Shown here piece by piece: positions 1 to 9,052 of a stretch of DNA of 40,525 nt. The stretch covers positions 1 to 40,525 of the forward strand of contig CAYOGN010000058.1 in assembly GCA_964403545.1 (NCBI GenBank). Reading direction: 5' to 3'. The notes below the pieces were generated by a model, which did no database searches, had not been told where the DNA came from, and was given only the letters and a program-made list of their open reading frames with translations. How positions within the stretch are numbered: position 1 is the first letter of the stretch; every line of letters starts with the position of its first letter. The translations under genes and the position numbers were made by a program. Source of the stretch: VYFG01 sp964403545. Its GTDB lineage: Bacteria > Pseudomonadota > Gammaproteobacteria > Arenicellales > Poriferihabitantaceae.

Positions 1-114
1 GCGCGTGGTGAGGCCCTGATTGATGGATATCTGTTCGGCCGTTTCTAATGCAACAACATCGCCGTAAGGCGCAAAACCCTCGGCAGTGAGTGGTGTCGGG
101 GCCAATTCTATCAT
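1..114 (-). CDS. allA: ureidoglycolate lyase, N-terminal fragment (runs off window)
   Basis: Only the first 38 codons are present. The translation begins MIELAPTPLTAEGFAPYGDV and continues to INQGLTTR at the window edge, matching the start of AllA proteins (E. coli AllA has the same 'F..YGDVI' and 'INNGL' elements). The family splits ureidoglycolate into glyoxylate and urea, the last step of the allantoin branch. The ATG lies 13 bp after the allantoicase stop with a GAAGG-type ribosome binding site, so it is the last visible gene of the leftward purine operon. Family assignment rests on a short piece plus very strong context; the catalytic part is not visible. Confidence 0.85.
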   Translation of the reverse strand, partial: MIELAPTPLTAEGFAPYGDVVALETAEQISINQGLTTR

Positions 115-127
115 CAGAATACTGCCT

Positions 128-1114
128 TCATCCTTCTACCAGAGAATGCAGTCGTATTCGGCTGATGCCACCATCAGGATAAATATTCAGTCGAATATGA
201 GAAATCGAACCGATATCCCGAATGGTCTGGCCAAAGTGGTGTAATTGATCCGCTTCCAGCTTTGATTCAGGCAGCAGGATGTCCCAGTTCCGACTTTGTT
301 CAGGCAAGTTTTCCAGCGAGGCTTCGGCAAGTAAAGCGCCCCGGATATCACAGCGATCCGGATAATTGCCTTTGAAATGTGCAGTATCAATTTCAATTTG
401 TTTGACCATACCAGAGTGAGCGAGGGCAATAATTACCCAGTCATTGCCGGGCTTCCGGCGTCGACTGGTTTCCCAGCCATCTCCCATATTAATGCCGCGA
501 CCTGGCGTCAGCAGATTCTGCATATGGCCAAAATGCTGGTCATTGCATGCCAACGCAACGCCGCCGTTTAACGCTGCGGCCAGGTCGATCAATTCATCGC
601 TGCCAACCTTGTCCCAGTTCACTTTGGGTTGCGCAAAAACTCGCCTGCGGGCAATACCACCATCCGGGTAGATATGCAATTTTACGTGGGTAAACACCGC
701 CTCAGTTGCTACCGGGAACCCGTGTGCACTATCTCCCTGTAATTCGGATTTGCCAACAATTTCTGTCCAGCATTCCAGGTCGTCCGGGTTATCCTGCTGA
801 CTGAAGCAGGCTTCGATGGAGGCTGCGGGGGCATAGTTTCCGGTGAAATGGGTGGTGTCGATTTCGATCCCATGGATGACCCCCGGTCTGGCAAGTTTTA
901 CGATGCACCAGTCGTGACCCGGGGTACGTTTACGTCGGGATTCCCACCCATCCATCCACTTGCCATTGTCGTCGTACTTGTCCGGAATGAATACGGGTGG
1001 CTGATCCTGGAGCATTCTGTTCATTGGGGCAAAGAAATCATCGCTGCAACTGATCGCGGCTGCGCCAAGTTTATTGGAGGCCAGATTGACCCAGTGTTGT
1101 GAAAAATCGCTCAT
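128..1114 (-). CDS. alc: allantoicase
   Basis: The 328-residue protein hydrolyses allantoate to ureidoglycolate and urea. It consists of two homologous halves, as in known allantoicases: residues about 50-100 and 205-260 carry the same pattern (DGWESRRKRTPGHDW / DGWETSRRRKPGNDW, then IEIDTTHFTGNY / IEIDTAHFKGNY), and both halves end in 'IYPDGGI.R'. Length agrees with the family (about 330). The ATG overlaps the puuE stop by 4 bp (ATGA), indicating translational coupling, and allA follows after 13 bp. No signal peptide is seen, so it is cytoplasmic. The duplicated signature leaves little doubt about the family. Confidence 0.96.
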   Translation of the reverse strand: MSDFSQHWVNLASNKLGAAAISCSDDFFAPMNRMLQDQPPVFIPDKYDDNGKWMDGWESRRKRTPGHDWCIVKLARPGVIHGIEIDTTHFTGNYAPAASIEACFSQQDNPDDLECWTEIVGKSELQGDSAHGFPVATEAVFTHVKLHIYPDGGIARRRVFAQPKVNWDKVGSDELIDLAAALNGGVALACNDQHFGHMQNLLTPGRGINMGDGWETSRRRKPGNDWVIIALAHSGMVKQIEIDTAHFKGNYPDRCDIRGALLAEASLENLPEQSRNWDILLPESKLEADQLHHFGQTIRDIGSISHIRLNIYPDGGISRIRLHSLVEG

Positions 1115-2040
1115 TGTTGTTTCGCATTATTTGAGGGGGCGGGAAAAGTGGCAGTCCAGTGATTAGCGATATCTATTCTGCGTGCCATCCATACATTCTC
1201 TTTATTTAACAGGTAGTCGAGAAATCGAGCCAATGCTGCTGCACGACCGGGCCTGCCCACCAGTCGACAATGTAGCCCCACCGACATCATTTTTGGCGCC
1301 TGCTCGCCTTCTTCGTAGAGCAGGTCAAAAGTATCCTTGAGGTATTGGAAAAACTGTTCGCCGCTGTTAAATCCCTGTGGTGAGGCGAAGCGCATGTCAT
1401 TGACGTCCAGGGTGTAGGGCACCATTAACAGTGGATTGTTGTGGTCCAGATTCCAGTAAGGCAACTCATCTGCGTAGCTGTCCGCCGAGTAACTGAATCT
1501 TCCATCGTCAGCAGTAATGCGGTGAGTATTGGGACTGGTTCGGCCAAGATAGAAGCCTGCTGGCGGTTCACCACAAACCCTGGTATGAATTTCCATGGCC
1601 TGCTGCAGATGTTCCCGTTCATTCTGTTCTGAGACAAACTGATAGTCAATCCATCGGTAGCCATGGCTGGCAATTTCCCATTTGGCTTCAAGCATTGCAT
1701 CTACCGCAGATTGATTACGCTCTATTGCCATCGCAACCGCAAACACGGTTACAGGTATTTTGCGGTCGGTAAACAACCGGTGCAATCTCCAGAATCCGGC
1801 GCGGGAACCAAATTCATAAATGGATTCCATATTTCCGTGACGCACATCCGGATAAGCCTGGGCCCCTACAATTTCCGATAAAAATGCCTCGGAAGCCGGA
1901 TCTCCATGCAGCACACTGTTTTCGCCCCCTTCTTCATAATTGATCACAAACTGGACCGCGATCCGGGCGTTACCCGGCCAGTTTGGCTGCGGGCAATGCT
2001 GCCCGTAGCCAATCATGTCCCGAGGATAGCTGGTGGTCAT
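1111..2040 (-). CDS. puuE: allantoinase PuuE (polysaccharide-deacetylase fold, metal-independent type)
   Basis: The 309-residue protein opens the allantoin ring to give allantoate. It belongs to the NodB/polysaccharide-deacetylase-fold allantoinases, not the amidohydrolase-type AllB. Supporting features are the N-terminal MIGYG..CPQPNWPGNARIAV, NYEEGGENSVLHGD near residue 35, YEFGSRAGFWRL near residue 75, and the SHGYRWIDYQ segment where true deacetylases keep metal ligands. Length is normal for PuuE (about 300-310). It overlaps puuD by 4 bp and alc by 4 bp (both ATGA), so puuD-puuE-alc are translationally coupled and provide consecutive steps from urate onward. Confidence 0.95.
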   Translation of the reverse strand: MTTSYPRDMIGYGQHCPQPNWPGNARIAVQFVINYEEGGENSVLHGDPASEAFLSEIVGAQAYPDVRHGNMESIYEFGSRAGFWRLHRLFTDRKIPVTVFAVAMAIERNQSAVDAMLEAKWEIASHGYRWIDYQFVSEQNEREHLQQAMEIHTRVCGEPPAGFYLGRTSPNTHRITADDGRFSYSADSYADELPYWNLDHNNPLLMVPYTLDVNDMRFASPQGFNSGEQFFQYLKDTFDLLYEEGEQAPKMMSVGLHCRLVGRPGRAAALARFLDYLLNKENVWMARRIDIANHWTATFPAPSNNAKQQ

Positions 2041-3245
2041 TCTTCTGAAGCGACCTTATACCACTGGGCAATCAGCAATCGCTCCTCATCAGGCATGCCA
2101 GTAAGATTTCCCAGTGGCATAATCTTTGTAACTACGGTTGTCTGGTAAATCAAATCTGCATTGGCCAGAACTTTTTCCAGTGAATCGAATTCAAGGCCCT
2201 TGGGTGCTATGGCGAATCCTGGTTGGCTGGGGTTCGCCGCGTGGCAACTGGTACATCGTGTCGTGACAATGCCAAGCAATTGATCATCAGTGACCAAAGT
2301 GGGGGCACCATTTTCGATGCCTGATTGTTGCCCTGGCAGTGTTTGTATACCTGGCGCAGTTATCCAGGTCACGCCCATGATTGCAATAAAAGCCAGTGGT
2401 AGAATCCATATCATCGAGCTACCACTACTGCGAACATTAAAGTAGTGCCTGACCGCTACACTGATCACCGCAAGCAAAACCAGCACCAACCAGTTCCATT
2501 CATTGCCATAGGTGGACGGGAAGTGACTGCTGATCATGGTGAACAACACCGGCAGCGTCAGATAGTTGTTGTGACGCGAGCGGAGCAGGCCATTTTTCCC
2601 ATAGACCGGATCCAGTTCCCGGTCTTCTGCCAGTGCCGATACCATTTCTTTCTGTGCCGGAATAATGACAAAGAAAACATTGGCGACCATTACCGTACCG
2701 ATGGCGGCGCCAATATGGATATATGCGGCGCGGCCACTCAAGACTTCACTGAGCCCCCAGGCCAGAAGCGCGAACCAGCTGAATATACCAAGTGCAAGTG
2801 TGGTTGGTCTGGAACGTAAAGGTGACCGGCACATCAGGTCATAGACCAGCCACGAGCCAAAAATCGCGACCAGACTGACGACGATAGCCAGCATGGGCGA
2901 GATATCACTGACCGAGGGATCGATCAGGTACACCCGGGCATTGAAGTAGTAGACAATAATCAACAGGCCAAAACCACTCAGCCAGGTGGTATAGGCCTCC
3001 CATTTGAACCAGTGTAATGGAACCGGCATGGTTTGCGGTCGAGTACTGAATTTTTTAAGATGATAAAAACCACCGCCATGAACCGCCCACAGATTACCGG
3101 CGATACCCGGCTCCTGTGGTGGTTTTCGATCCAGATTATTTTCCAGCCAGTTAAAGTAGAACGAAGCCCCAATCCACGCGACGCCAACGATAAAGTGAAT
3201 CCATCGAATCAGCAGGTTGGTCCATTCGTGAATATGAGCTTCCAT
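2037..3245 (-). CDS. puuD: membrane-bound urate oxidase with C-terminal cytochrome c domain
   Basis: PuuD proteins oxidise urate to 5-hydroxyisourate and pass electrons to the respiratory chain through a fused cytochrome c. The N-terminus (MEAHIHEW, RWIHFIVGVAWIGASFYF) and about eight hydrophobic segments across residues 1-300 fit the DUF989/PuuD membrane domain. The C-terminus carries a single heme c motif CTSCH (Cys331, Cys334, His335). I chose the ATG at 3245 (402 aa) because it matches the family start and forms a TAATG overlap with the regulator's stop; an in-frame start 11 codons upstream is possible but would lie inside that gene. It replaces cytosolic uricase and does not make peroxide (family knowledge). 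Confidence 0.94.
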   Translation of the reverse strand: MEAHIHEWTNLLIRWIHFIVGVAWIGASFYFNWLENNLDRKPPQEPGIAGNLWAVHGGGFYHLKKFSTRPQTMPVPLHWFKWEAYTTWLSGFGLLIIVYYFNARVYLIDPSVSDISPMLAIVVSLVAIFGSWLVYDLMCRSPLRSRPTTLALGIFSWFALLAWGLSEVLSGRAAYIHIGAAIGTVMVANVFFVIIPAQKEMVSALAEDRELDPVYGKNGLLRSRHNNYLTLPVLFTMISSHFPSTYGNEWNWLVLVLLAVISVAVRHYFNVRSSGSSMIWILPLAFIAIMGVTWITAPGIQTLPGQQSGIENGAPTLVTDDQLLGIVTTRCTSCHAANPSQPGFAIAPKGLEFDSLEKVLANADLIYQTTVVTKIMPLGNLTGMPDEERLLIAQWYKVASEE

Positions 3246-3895
3246 TAAATTTGTTGACTGGTATGGCTTAGCCCGCAAATCCTGAGCACCATGGTGGTCA
3301 GCGAATCCGCAAGTTTGTCGTAGTCCGATCTGGTCAGTGTATTCTTTTTGTAGATTGATTTAACCTGGGTCTCTGATTCTGCATAATGTTGAGTAGTGGA
3401 CCAGATCATAAAGATCAAATGCAACGGATCGATGGGAAGAATACGTTTACTTTTGATCCATTCATTGATTTCCGTGGCCCTTAGTCTGGTCCATTTTCGG
3501 GTTTGGGAATCCAGTTCCTTGCTGAGGTGCGGGCCTCCATTCAGAAGTTCGATGGCAAAAATTCGGGTGGCGGTGGGGTAAAGTCGGGTGAATTCAACCT
3601 TCATGCGGACATATTGCTCGAGTATCTCTGCCGGATCATCTATTGCCTCAATGGGCGCCAGTGCCTTGTCCCAAAGGTCGATAACATTGCCCAGTACAGC
3701 GTCATACAGAGCCATTTTATTGGCAAAATAGTAATGTATGTTGGCTTTTGGCACCCCGGCACTGTCTGCTATCCGTTGCATTCTGGCACCGCGAAAGCCA
3801 AATCGCTCAAATTCACTTTCTGCTGCCCGCAGGATGTGATCACGTTTGCGACTACCCAATACAGTGATTCTTCGACTGTCTACGGCCACTCCCAT
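3245..3895 (-). CDS. TetR-family regulator, RutR-like (probable purine-catabolism repressor)
   Basis: The 216-residue protein has an N-terminal TetR helix-turn-helix (residues about 38-58, with IADSAGVPKANIHYYF) and a YcdC/RutR-type C-terminal domain. The stretch near residue 150, PIDPLHLIFMIW..TQHYAES, is nearly the same as in E. coli RutR. RutR binds TTGACCA-NN-TGGTCAA and responds to pyrimidines; three matching palindromes sit at the promoters of this purine locus (7479, 9022, 15194). The gene lies in mid-operon, 1 bp after the permease and coupled to puuD by TAATG, so autoregulation through the 7479 site is likely. That the ligand is a purine or pathway intermediate is inferred from context only. 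Confidence 0.9.
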   Translation of the reverse strand: MGVAVDSRRITVLGSRKRDHILRAAESEFERFGFRGARMQRIADSAGVPKANIHYYFANKMALYDAVLGNVIDLWDKALAPIEAIDDPAEILEQYVRMKVEFTRLYPTATRIFAIELLNGGPHLSKELDSQTRKWTRLRATEINEWIKSKRILPIDPLHLIFMIWSTTQHYAESETQVKSIYKKNTLTRSDYDKLADSLTTMVLRICGLSHTSQQI

Positions 3896-3896
3896 T

Positions 3897-4817
3897 TCAG
3901 GAAGTAGGGTGAAAAGGTTTACCGATGCAGGCGGGTGCGTTCAGTTTGATCTTGTTCCGGTCACGGGAGATTAATACCAGCACCAGTATTGTGGCAAGGT
4001 AAGGAAGCATTGACATCACCTGGGACGGGATGCCGATACCGAATGCCTGGGCATGCAACTGGAGGATTGTAATGCCACCAAACAGATAGGCACCAACCAG
4101 CACCCTCCACGGTCGCCAGGTTGCGAATACCACCAGCGCCAGCGCAATCCAGCCGCGTCCTGCGCTCATGTTTTCTATCCAAAGTGGAGAATAGGCCAGC
4201 GACAAATATGCGCCGGCGATACCAGCCATGGCACCACCGAATAAAATCGCCATAAACCGGATTTTCAGAACCGGATAGCCGATTGCATGGGCAGCATCAT
4301 GGGAGTCTCCCACCGCCCTTAGAATCAGCCCCGGGCGGGTGTGGGTCAGGAACCGGGCCACTGCAATTACCATAATAATGGAACCGTAAACCAGAATATC
4401 GTGGTTGAACAGAAGCGGACCGATAAACGGAATATCGGACAAAAACGGAATTGGCAGAGGTGGCAAGCCTTCATAGGTAAACCCGACCAGACTCTGGCCA
4501 AGCAAAGCGCTAAACCCGATGCCAAAGATGGTCAGCGCGAGGCCCGTCGCAACCTGGCTTGCCTGGAATCCAAGGGTCAGTAAAGCGAATAATACCGATA
4601 GTCCTGCTCCCGCCAGCAGCCCGGCAAATATTGCCAGCGTTGCGCTGCCGGTAAAATGTACGGTGGCAAAACCGCACACCGCACCAAGCAACATCATTCC
4701 TTCAATCCCAAGGTTAAGGACGCCGGCTTTTTCGGTGACCATTTCCCCTATGGCGGCGTACAGCAAGGGGGTGGCAGCCGTAATAATTGTCAGCAGTGTC
4801 GGGAGCAGGATGTCCAT
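3897..4817 (-). CDS. ABC transporter permease, nucleoside/purine type (NupQ/YufQ-like)
   Basis: The 306-residue polytopic membrane protein belongs to the branched-chain/ribose-type permease family (BPD_transp_2). The N-terminal region TEKAGVLNLGIEGMMLLGA is the hallmark of permeases paired with BMP-type binding proteins for nucleosides. About eight to nine hydrophobic helices are visible. It forms the second membrane subunit of the transporter encoded by the three adjacent genes; the matching binding protein is at 16404. The gap to the preceding permease is 9 bp and to the regulator 1 bp. Substrate specificity (nucleobase, nucleoside or urate/allantoin) cannot be read from sequence; the locus suggests a purine compound. 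Confidence 0.93.
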   Translation of the reverse strand: MDILLPTLLTIITAATPLLYAAIGEMVTEKAGVLNLGIEGMMLLGAVCGFATVHFTGSATLAIFAGLLAGAGLSVLFALLTLGFQASQVATGLALTIFGIGFSALLGQSLVGFTYEGLPPLPIPFLSDIPFIGPLLFNHDILVYGSIIMVIAVARFLTHTRPGLILRAVGDSHDAAHAIGYPVLKIRFMAILFGGAMAGIAGAYLSLAYSPLWIENMSAGRGWIALALVVFATWRPWRVLVGAYLFGGITILQLHAQAFGIGIPSQVMSMLPYLATILVLVLISRDRNKIKLNAPACIGKPFHPTS

Positions 4818-4826
4818 AGGGCCTAT

Positions 4827-5915
4827 TCAGCGGGTAGACGAAGGTTGAGGCAGGGCTGGTTTTATCTGATACTGGATCAGCACGTCGCAGCCCAGCAGAA
4901 AAAACAGCAGCATTCCCTGAAAAACACCGGTGACCGCGAGCGGCAAGTTGAGTGTTATTTGCGCGGCTTCTCCGCCGAGATAAGACAATGCCATCAGCAG
5001 CCCGGAAAATAGCACCCCTATTGGATGCAGCCGACCCACGAATGCAACAATTATTGCCGTGAAGCCATAACCCGGCGAAATATTTGGCAGTAACTGGCCA
5101 ATGGGTCCGGATACTTCTATCAGGCCTGCCAATCCGGCCGCACCTCCGCTTAACATCAGTACAAACCAGATGACCTTGTTGACGCTAAAACCCGCATATT
5201 GTCCTGCGGCTGGTGCTTCTCCGATAACTTTTATCTGAAAACCGATGATCGTTTTCGCCATCAGCACCCAGCCGCCAGCGACCATCAGCAGCGCAAGAAT
5301 CCAGCCAAAATGCAGTCGGGTGCCATCGAGGATCAGTGGCAGGGTGGCAGAATCACTGAATATTCTGGATTCCGGAAAGTTAAAGCCATCCGGGTCACGC
5401 CACGGACCGTGAATGAGGAAACTGAGAAAAAGAGTCGCAACGTAGGTCAGCATCAAGCTGGTTAATATTTCGTTGGCGTTGAAGCGAGTACGCAAAAATG
5501 CCGGGATCGCCGCCCATAACATACCGCCAGCAATGCCACATAGAATCATTAGTGGCAGGACAAATACTGAATCAACATCGTACAACCAGAGTGCAATACC
5601 GCCGCCGCAAATTGCGCCAAGGGTCAACTGGCCCTCAGCACCGATATTCCATACTCCGGCACGAAAGCCGATAGACAGCGCAACTGCGATCAGAATCAAC
5701 GGCGTTGCTTTAACCCCCAATTCACCCCAGCCGTAAAGCGAGGTCAAGGGAGAGACAAAGAATGCATACAACGCTTTGCCGGGATTTACCCCCATCAGCA
5801 TAAACAGAATAACCCCTGACAGCAGCGTCAGGGCCAGGGCCAACAATGGTGACAGATAGACCATTGCATGCGAAGGCTCGGGTCGCTTGACCAACCTTGG
5901 GAGATTAATCGGCAT
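4827..5915 (-). CDS. ABC transporter permease, nucleoside/purine type (NupP/YufP-like)
   Basis: The 362-residue membrane protein is the longer of the two permeases, as in nupP/yufP-type systems. Visible family features are the hydrophobic N-terminal helix, 'GELGVKATPLILIAVALSIGFRAGVWNIGAEGQLTLGAI' spread over residues about 65-105 (the IGAEGQ element is characteristic), and 'NANEILTSLMLTYVA' near residue 147. Its ATG lies inside the end of the ATPase gene (11-bp overlap), consistent with coupled translation. Together with the next gene it should form the heteromeric channel of a BMP-type importer in the inner membrane. Confidence 0.93.
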   Translation of the reverse strand: MPINLPRLVKRPEPSHAMVYLSPLLALALTLLSGVILFMLMGVNPGKALYAFFVSPLTSLYGWGELGVKATPLILIAVALSIGFRAGVWNIGAEGQLTLGAICGGGIALWLYDVDSVFVLPLMILCGIAGGMLWAAIPAFLRTRFNANEILTSLMLTYVATLFLSFLIHGPWRDPDGFNFPESRIFSDSATLPLILDGTRLHFGWILALLMVAGGWVLMAKTIIGFQIKVIGEAPAAGQYAGFSVNKVIWFVLMLSGGAAGLAGLIEVSGPIGQLLPNISPGYGFTAIIVAFVGRLHPIGVLFSGLLMALSYLGGEAAQITLNLPLAVTGVFQGMLLFFLLGCDVLIQYQIKPALPQPSSTR

Positions 5916-7455
5916 TTGCCCCCTCCATTGAATTTTTAATAGTTTGGGCCCCTGCCATCATCAGGCCAATTTGCTCGATAGTGATTTCGTCCACTGGATA
6001 GCTGCTGGATATCGCGCCGGCACAAATAGCCGCAATGCGGTTGCTGATACTCATAAGCTCATCCAGATCTTGTGAAATCACCACCACCGCGGTACCGTTA
6101 GCTGCCAAATCCCGTAATGCTTCGTGGATGGTCTGGGCGGCCCCTGCATCGACACCCCAGGTAGGTTGTGACACCACCAGTAATTCCGGATGCTGGCAAA
6201 TTTCCCTGCCGACGATAAATTTCTGAAGATTGCCACCGGATAAGCTTGATGCTGGCGCCTGAATACCGTTTGATTTAACATCGAAACGCTCGATGACTTC
6301 GCGGCAAAAGTTTTCGCTGGCAGTGCCATTGATAAATCCATTGGTGACAAACTTGAGGCGCTGAAAGGAAGTCAGTAATCCATTGTCCAACAAACTCATG
6401 CCAGGTACCGCACCGTGTCCAAGGCGCTCTTCGGGGATGGAGGCCATGCCCATTTGACGCCGCTGATTGGGCCCCAGTTCGCCGCACGGGCCGCCATCTA
6501 TGCGAATAGCACCCGATTTTTTACCCAGGGCTTCTCCGCTTAAGGACTTGAGAAACTCATCCTGGCCATTTCCGGCAACGCCGGCAATACCGAGAATTTC
6601 TCCACCCCTGACTTCAAGGTTGATGTCTCTCAGCGGAATACCGAATTCGTCCTCAGCAGGCAGATTAAGCCCCGATACCAGCAAACGAATTTCACCCAAA
6701 ACGTTGTCCTGCCTTAGTCTGTTCTCAGCCAGTGCTTGCCCCATCATCTTGGCGGCCAGGGTGGCCGGGGTTTCAGACTCCACGGTCACCGAGTCCACAA
6801 CTTTGCCATTGCGCAATATTGTGGCGTGATGGCATAGGCTCTTTATTTCGTCAAGTTTATGGCTGATATACAGGATGGCCATCCCTTCCTCAGCGAGACG
6901 GTTCAGGGTCTCAAACAGCTTTTCAACTTCCTGCGGTGTCAATACCGATGTCGGCTCATCCATTACCAGCAATTTTGGATGCTGCAGCAGACAGCGAATA
7001 ATTTCGATACGCTGGCGTTCGCCCACAGACAGGGTATAGACATGCCTGTCTGGATCAAGGGGCAAACCGTAGCGCGCTTCGATTTCGCTGATTTCAACAC
7101 GAAGTCTGGAGGGGTCAGTTGCAGCATCCATCCCCAGGATAATGTTTTCAAACACCGTCAGCGAATCAAAAAGTGAAAAGTGCTGAAATACCATGGCAAT
7201 TCCCAGACTACGGGCAAATGCCGGATTAGGGATTTCAATTTTCTGCCCTTCCCAGGCGATAGTCCCCGCGTCTGGACGCAATATGCCGTATATGGTTTTG
7301 ACCAGAGTGGATTTGCCGGCACCGTTTTCCCCCAGCAACGCATGAATCTCGCCAGCCGCCAGCGCGAGGTCGACTCGATCATTAGCCAGAACGCCGGGAA
7401 AAGACTTGGTCATCCCCTGAAGTTGCAACAGGAATGCGGGTTTGGTGTCGTTCAC
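5905..7455 (-). CDS. ABC transporter ATP-binding protein, two fused ABC domains (NupO/YufO-like)
   Basis: The 516-residue protein contains two ABC cassettes. The first has an intact Walker A (GENGAGKST, residues 42-50), signature LSVGE (142-146) and Walker B LLVMDEPTS. The second has a degenerate Walker A (GVAGNGQDE, lysine missing), signature LSGGN (405-409) and LLVVSQPTWG in place of Walker B. This intact/degenerate pair is normal for sugar/nucleoside ATPases such as RbsA and YufO. Translation starts at GTG; no better in-frame start exists before residue 15. It is the first gene of the leftward eight-gene purine operon, 23 bp downstream of the RutR-like operator at 7479-7494. Confidence 0.94.
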   Translation of the reverse strand: MNDTKPAFLLQLQGMTKSFPGVLANDRVDLALAAGEIHALLGENGAGKSTLVKTIYGILRPDAGTIAWEGQKIEIPNPAFARSLGIAMVFQHFSLFDSLTVFENIILGMDAATDPSRLRVEISEIEARYGLPLDPDRHVYTLSVGERQRIEIIRCLLQHPKLLVMDEPTSVLTPQEVEKLFETLNRLAEEGMAILYISHKLDEIKSLCHHATILRNGKVVDSVTVESETPATLAAKMMGQALAENRLRQDNVLGEIRLLVSGLNLPAEDEFGIPLRDINLEVRGGEILGIAGVAGNGQDEFLKSLSGEALGKKSGAIRIDGGPCGELGPNQRRQMGMASIPEERLGHGAVPGMSLLDNGLLTSFQRLKFVTNGFINGTASENFCREVIERFDVKSNGIQAPASSLSGGNLQKFIVGREICQHPELLVVSQPTWGVDAGAAQTIHEALRDLAANGTAVVVISQDLDELMSISNRIAAICAGAISSSYPVDEITIEQIGLMMAGAQTIKNSMEGANAD

Positions 7456-7478
7456 ATATAAGCCATTAGTAGTAAAAG

Positions 7479-7494
7479 CTGACCAAATAGTCAG
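7479..7494. promoter_or_regulatory. RutR-type operator A (divergent: ABC/puu operon and 8-oxoguanine deaminase gene)
   Basis: The 16-mer CTGACCAAATAGTCAG is an imperfect palindrome with 13 of 16 positions matching the E. coli RutR consensus TTGACCANNTGGTCAA, and is identical to the site at 9022. It lies in the 123-bp divergent region, 23 bp from the GTG of the ABC ATPase and 84 bp from the ATG of the amidohydrolase. On the minus strand its half-site CTGACT can act as a -35 with TACTAA 17 bp downstream (7466-7471), so binding would block RNA polymerase. Function is inferred. Confidence 0.8.
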
Positions 7495-7578
7495 AGTTTT
7501 CCCTAGTTTAGGATAAAATCCCTATGGAGTTCAAACCCTGAGGGTGAATTAGTTGCAAATTAAAAGATTCGGTAAAAT

Positions 7579-8928
7579 ATGAGGACCTGGATTAAATCAC
7601 CATTGGCTGTCTTCAGTGAGTCTCCTGCCGAAGGAGGGGTTGTGGTACAGGATAATATGATCAGTGAGTTGGTGGATCGTGGTCAGCAACCTTTGAACAG
7701 CGTCGATTTGACCATCGATGCGGGTAGCATGGTGTTACTCCCCGGTCTCGTGAATACCCATCATCATTATTATCAGACCCTTACCAGGGCTCTGCCGACA
7801 GCTCTTAACAAAGCACTTTTTCCCTGGCTGCAGAGCCTGTACCCGGTATGGGCGAAGCTGGAGGAACAAATGATTGGTGTGGCTACCGAACTCGCCACTA
7901 CTGAGTTATTACTTTCAGGCTGTACCACCAGCGCAGATCATCACTACCTGTTTCCCCAGGGATCACTCAGGGCGATGGACGCCCAGGTGGAGGCAATCAG
8001 GCGCACGGGTATCCGTTCTACTTTGAGCCGAGGCTCCATGAGTCTGGGTCAGGACCAGGGTGGTCTGCCGCCACAGTCCACGGTTCAGGACGAAGACGTA
8101 ATCCTGGCCGACTGCGAAAGGGTCATTGACACCTGTCATGATCCCGCCGTAGGCAGTATGGTGCAGATTGCGCTGGCACCTTGTTCGCCGTTCAGTGTGT
8201 CGGCAAATCTGATGCGGGAGGTGGCACAGCTTGGTCGCAAACATCAGGTTCGGTTGCACACACACCTGGCGGAAACCGAAGATGAAACCGAGTTCTGTTT
8301 GCGTGAATTCGGTGCTCGACCACTGGATTACCTGGAGCAGGTGGGATGGCTTGATAGCGATGTATGGCTTGCTCATGGAATACATTTCGATCCATCAGAA
8401 ATAGCCCGACTCGGCAATGCTGGCACCGGAATCAGTCATTGCCCGAGTTCGAATATGGTGCTTGGCTCCGGGCAATGCAATGTGCTCGATCTTGAGCAGG
8501 CAGGAAGTCCGGTGGGCCTCGGTGTGGATGGGTCAGCATCAAATGATGGATCCAATATGATCCAGGAAGTACGACAGGCTTTTTTACTTCAGCGGCTGAA
8601 TTACGGGTCTGCAGAAGTCAGTCACATTGACGCCTTACGGTGGGCCACCGAGGGGTCAGCCAAATGTCTCGGGCGACAGGATATCGGTGCAATTGCGGTG
8701 GGGATGCAAGCTGATCTCGCGCTATTTAAACTGGATGAGCCGCGATTTTCCGGTGCAGGAGATCCACTGGCTGCGCTTGTGCTTTGTGGTGCACACCGGG
8801 CCCATAGTGTGATGGTAGGCGGCAAGTGGCGGGTACGTGAAGGTGAATTGGTGGATATTGATATGGCGGAATTGTTGCTCAGGCACCAATTAGCGGCGAA
8901 AAGGTTGCAGGAATCTGCTGGCTGCTAA
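7579..8928 (+). CDS. amidohydrolase, probable 8-oxoguanine deaminase
   Basis: The 449-residue metal-dependent deaminase belongs to the ATZ/TRZ amidohydrolase group. Metal-site motifs are visible: HHHYYQTLTRA (His61-63), HTHLAETEDE, AHGIHFDPSEIARLG and GLGVDGSASNDGSNM. This last motif and the HHHYYQTLTRA start are those of the 8-oxoguanine deaminases (P. aeruginosa PA0142 type), which convert 8-oxoguanine to urate. The alternative name often given, hydroxydechloroatrazine ethylaminohydrolase, is less likely in this setting because urate feeds directly into PuuD. It is transcribed away from the ABC operon with operator A upstream; 124 bp separate it from xdhA, which has its own operator. The exact substrate is family- and context-based. 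Confidence 0.85.
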   Translation: MRTWIKSPLAVFSESPAEGGVVVQDNMISELVDRGQQPLNSVDLTIDAGSMVLLPGLVNTHHHYYQTLTRALPTALNKALFPWLQSLYPVWAKLEEQMIGVATELATTELLLSGCTTSADHHYLFPQGSLRAMDAQVEAIRRTGIRSTLSRGSMSLGQDQGGLPPQSTVQDEDVILADCERVIDTCHDPAVGSMVQIALAPCSPFSVSANLMREVAQLGRKHQVRLHTHLAETEDETEFCLREFGARPLDYLEQVGWLDSDVWLAHGIHFDPSEIARLGNAGTGISHCPSSNMVLGSGQCNVLDLEQAGSPVGLGVDGSASNDGSNMIQEVRQAFLLQRLNYGSAEVSHIDALRWATEGSAKCLGRQDIGAIAVGMQADLALFKLDEPRFSGAGDPLAALVLCGAHRAHSVMVGGKWRVREGELVDIDMAELLLRHQLAAKRLQESAGC

Positions 8929-9021
8929 CGTGCGCTACCTGCCGCCTGGTTTGAGTGTCAATTCATCAGAGCCCTGGTGGTGAGATGAAATTTACCCGGC
9001 ATACTGCTATCTGTTAATATT

Positions 9022-9037
9022 CTGACCAAATAGTCAG
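9022..9037. promoter_or_regulatory. RutR-type operator B (xdhABC promoter)
   Basis: The 16-mer CTGACCAAATAGTCAG is identical to operator A. It sits immediately downstream of a -10-like TAATAT (9015-9020, with a weak TTACCC 17 bp upstream) and 15 bp before the xdhA ATG, so a bound repressor would cover the transcription start. The identical copy 1.5 kb away in another promoter strongly supports a shared regulator; regulation itself is inferred. Confidence 0.8.
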
Positions 9038-9052
9038 GAATTGAAGGTTGGA

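Noticed and set aside
2290..2302. TGACCAAAGTGG half-operator within puuD
   Set aside because: Only a half-site, fully coding (VTDDQ region), with no promoter next to it.
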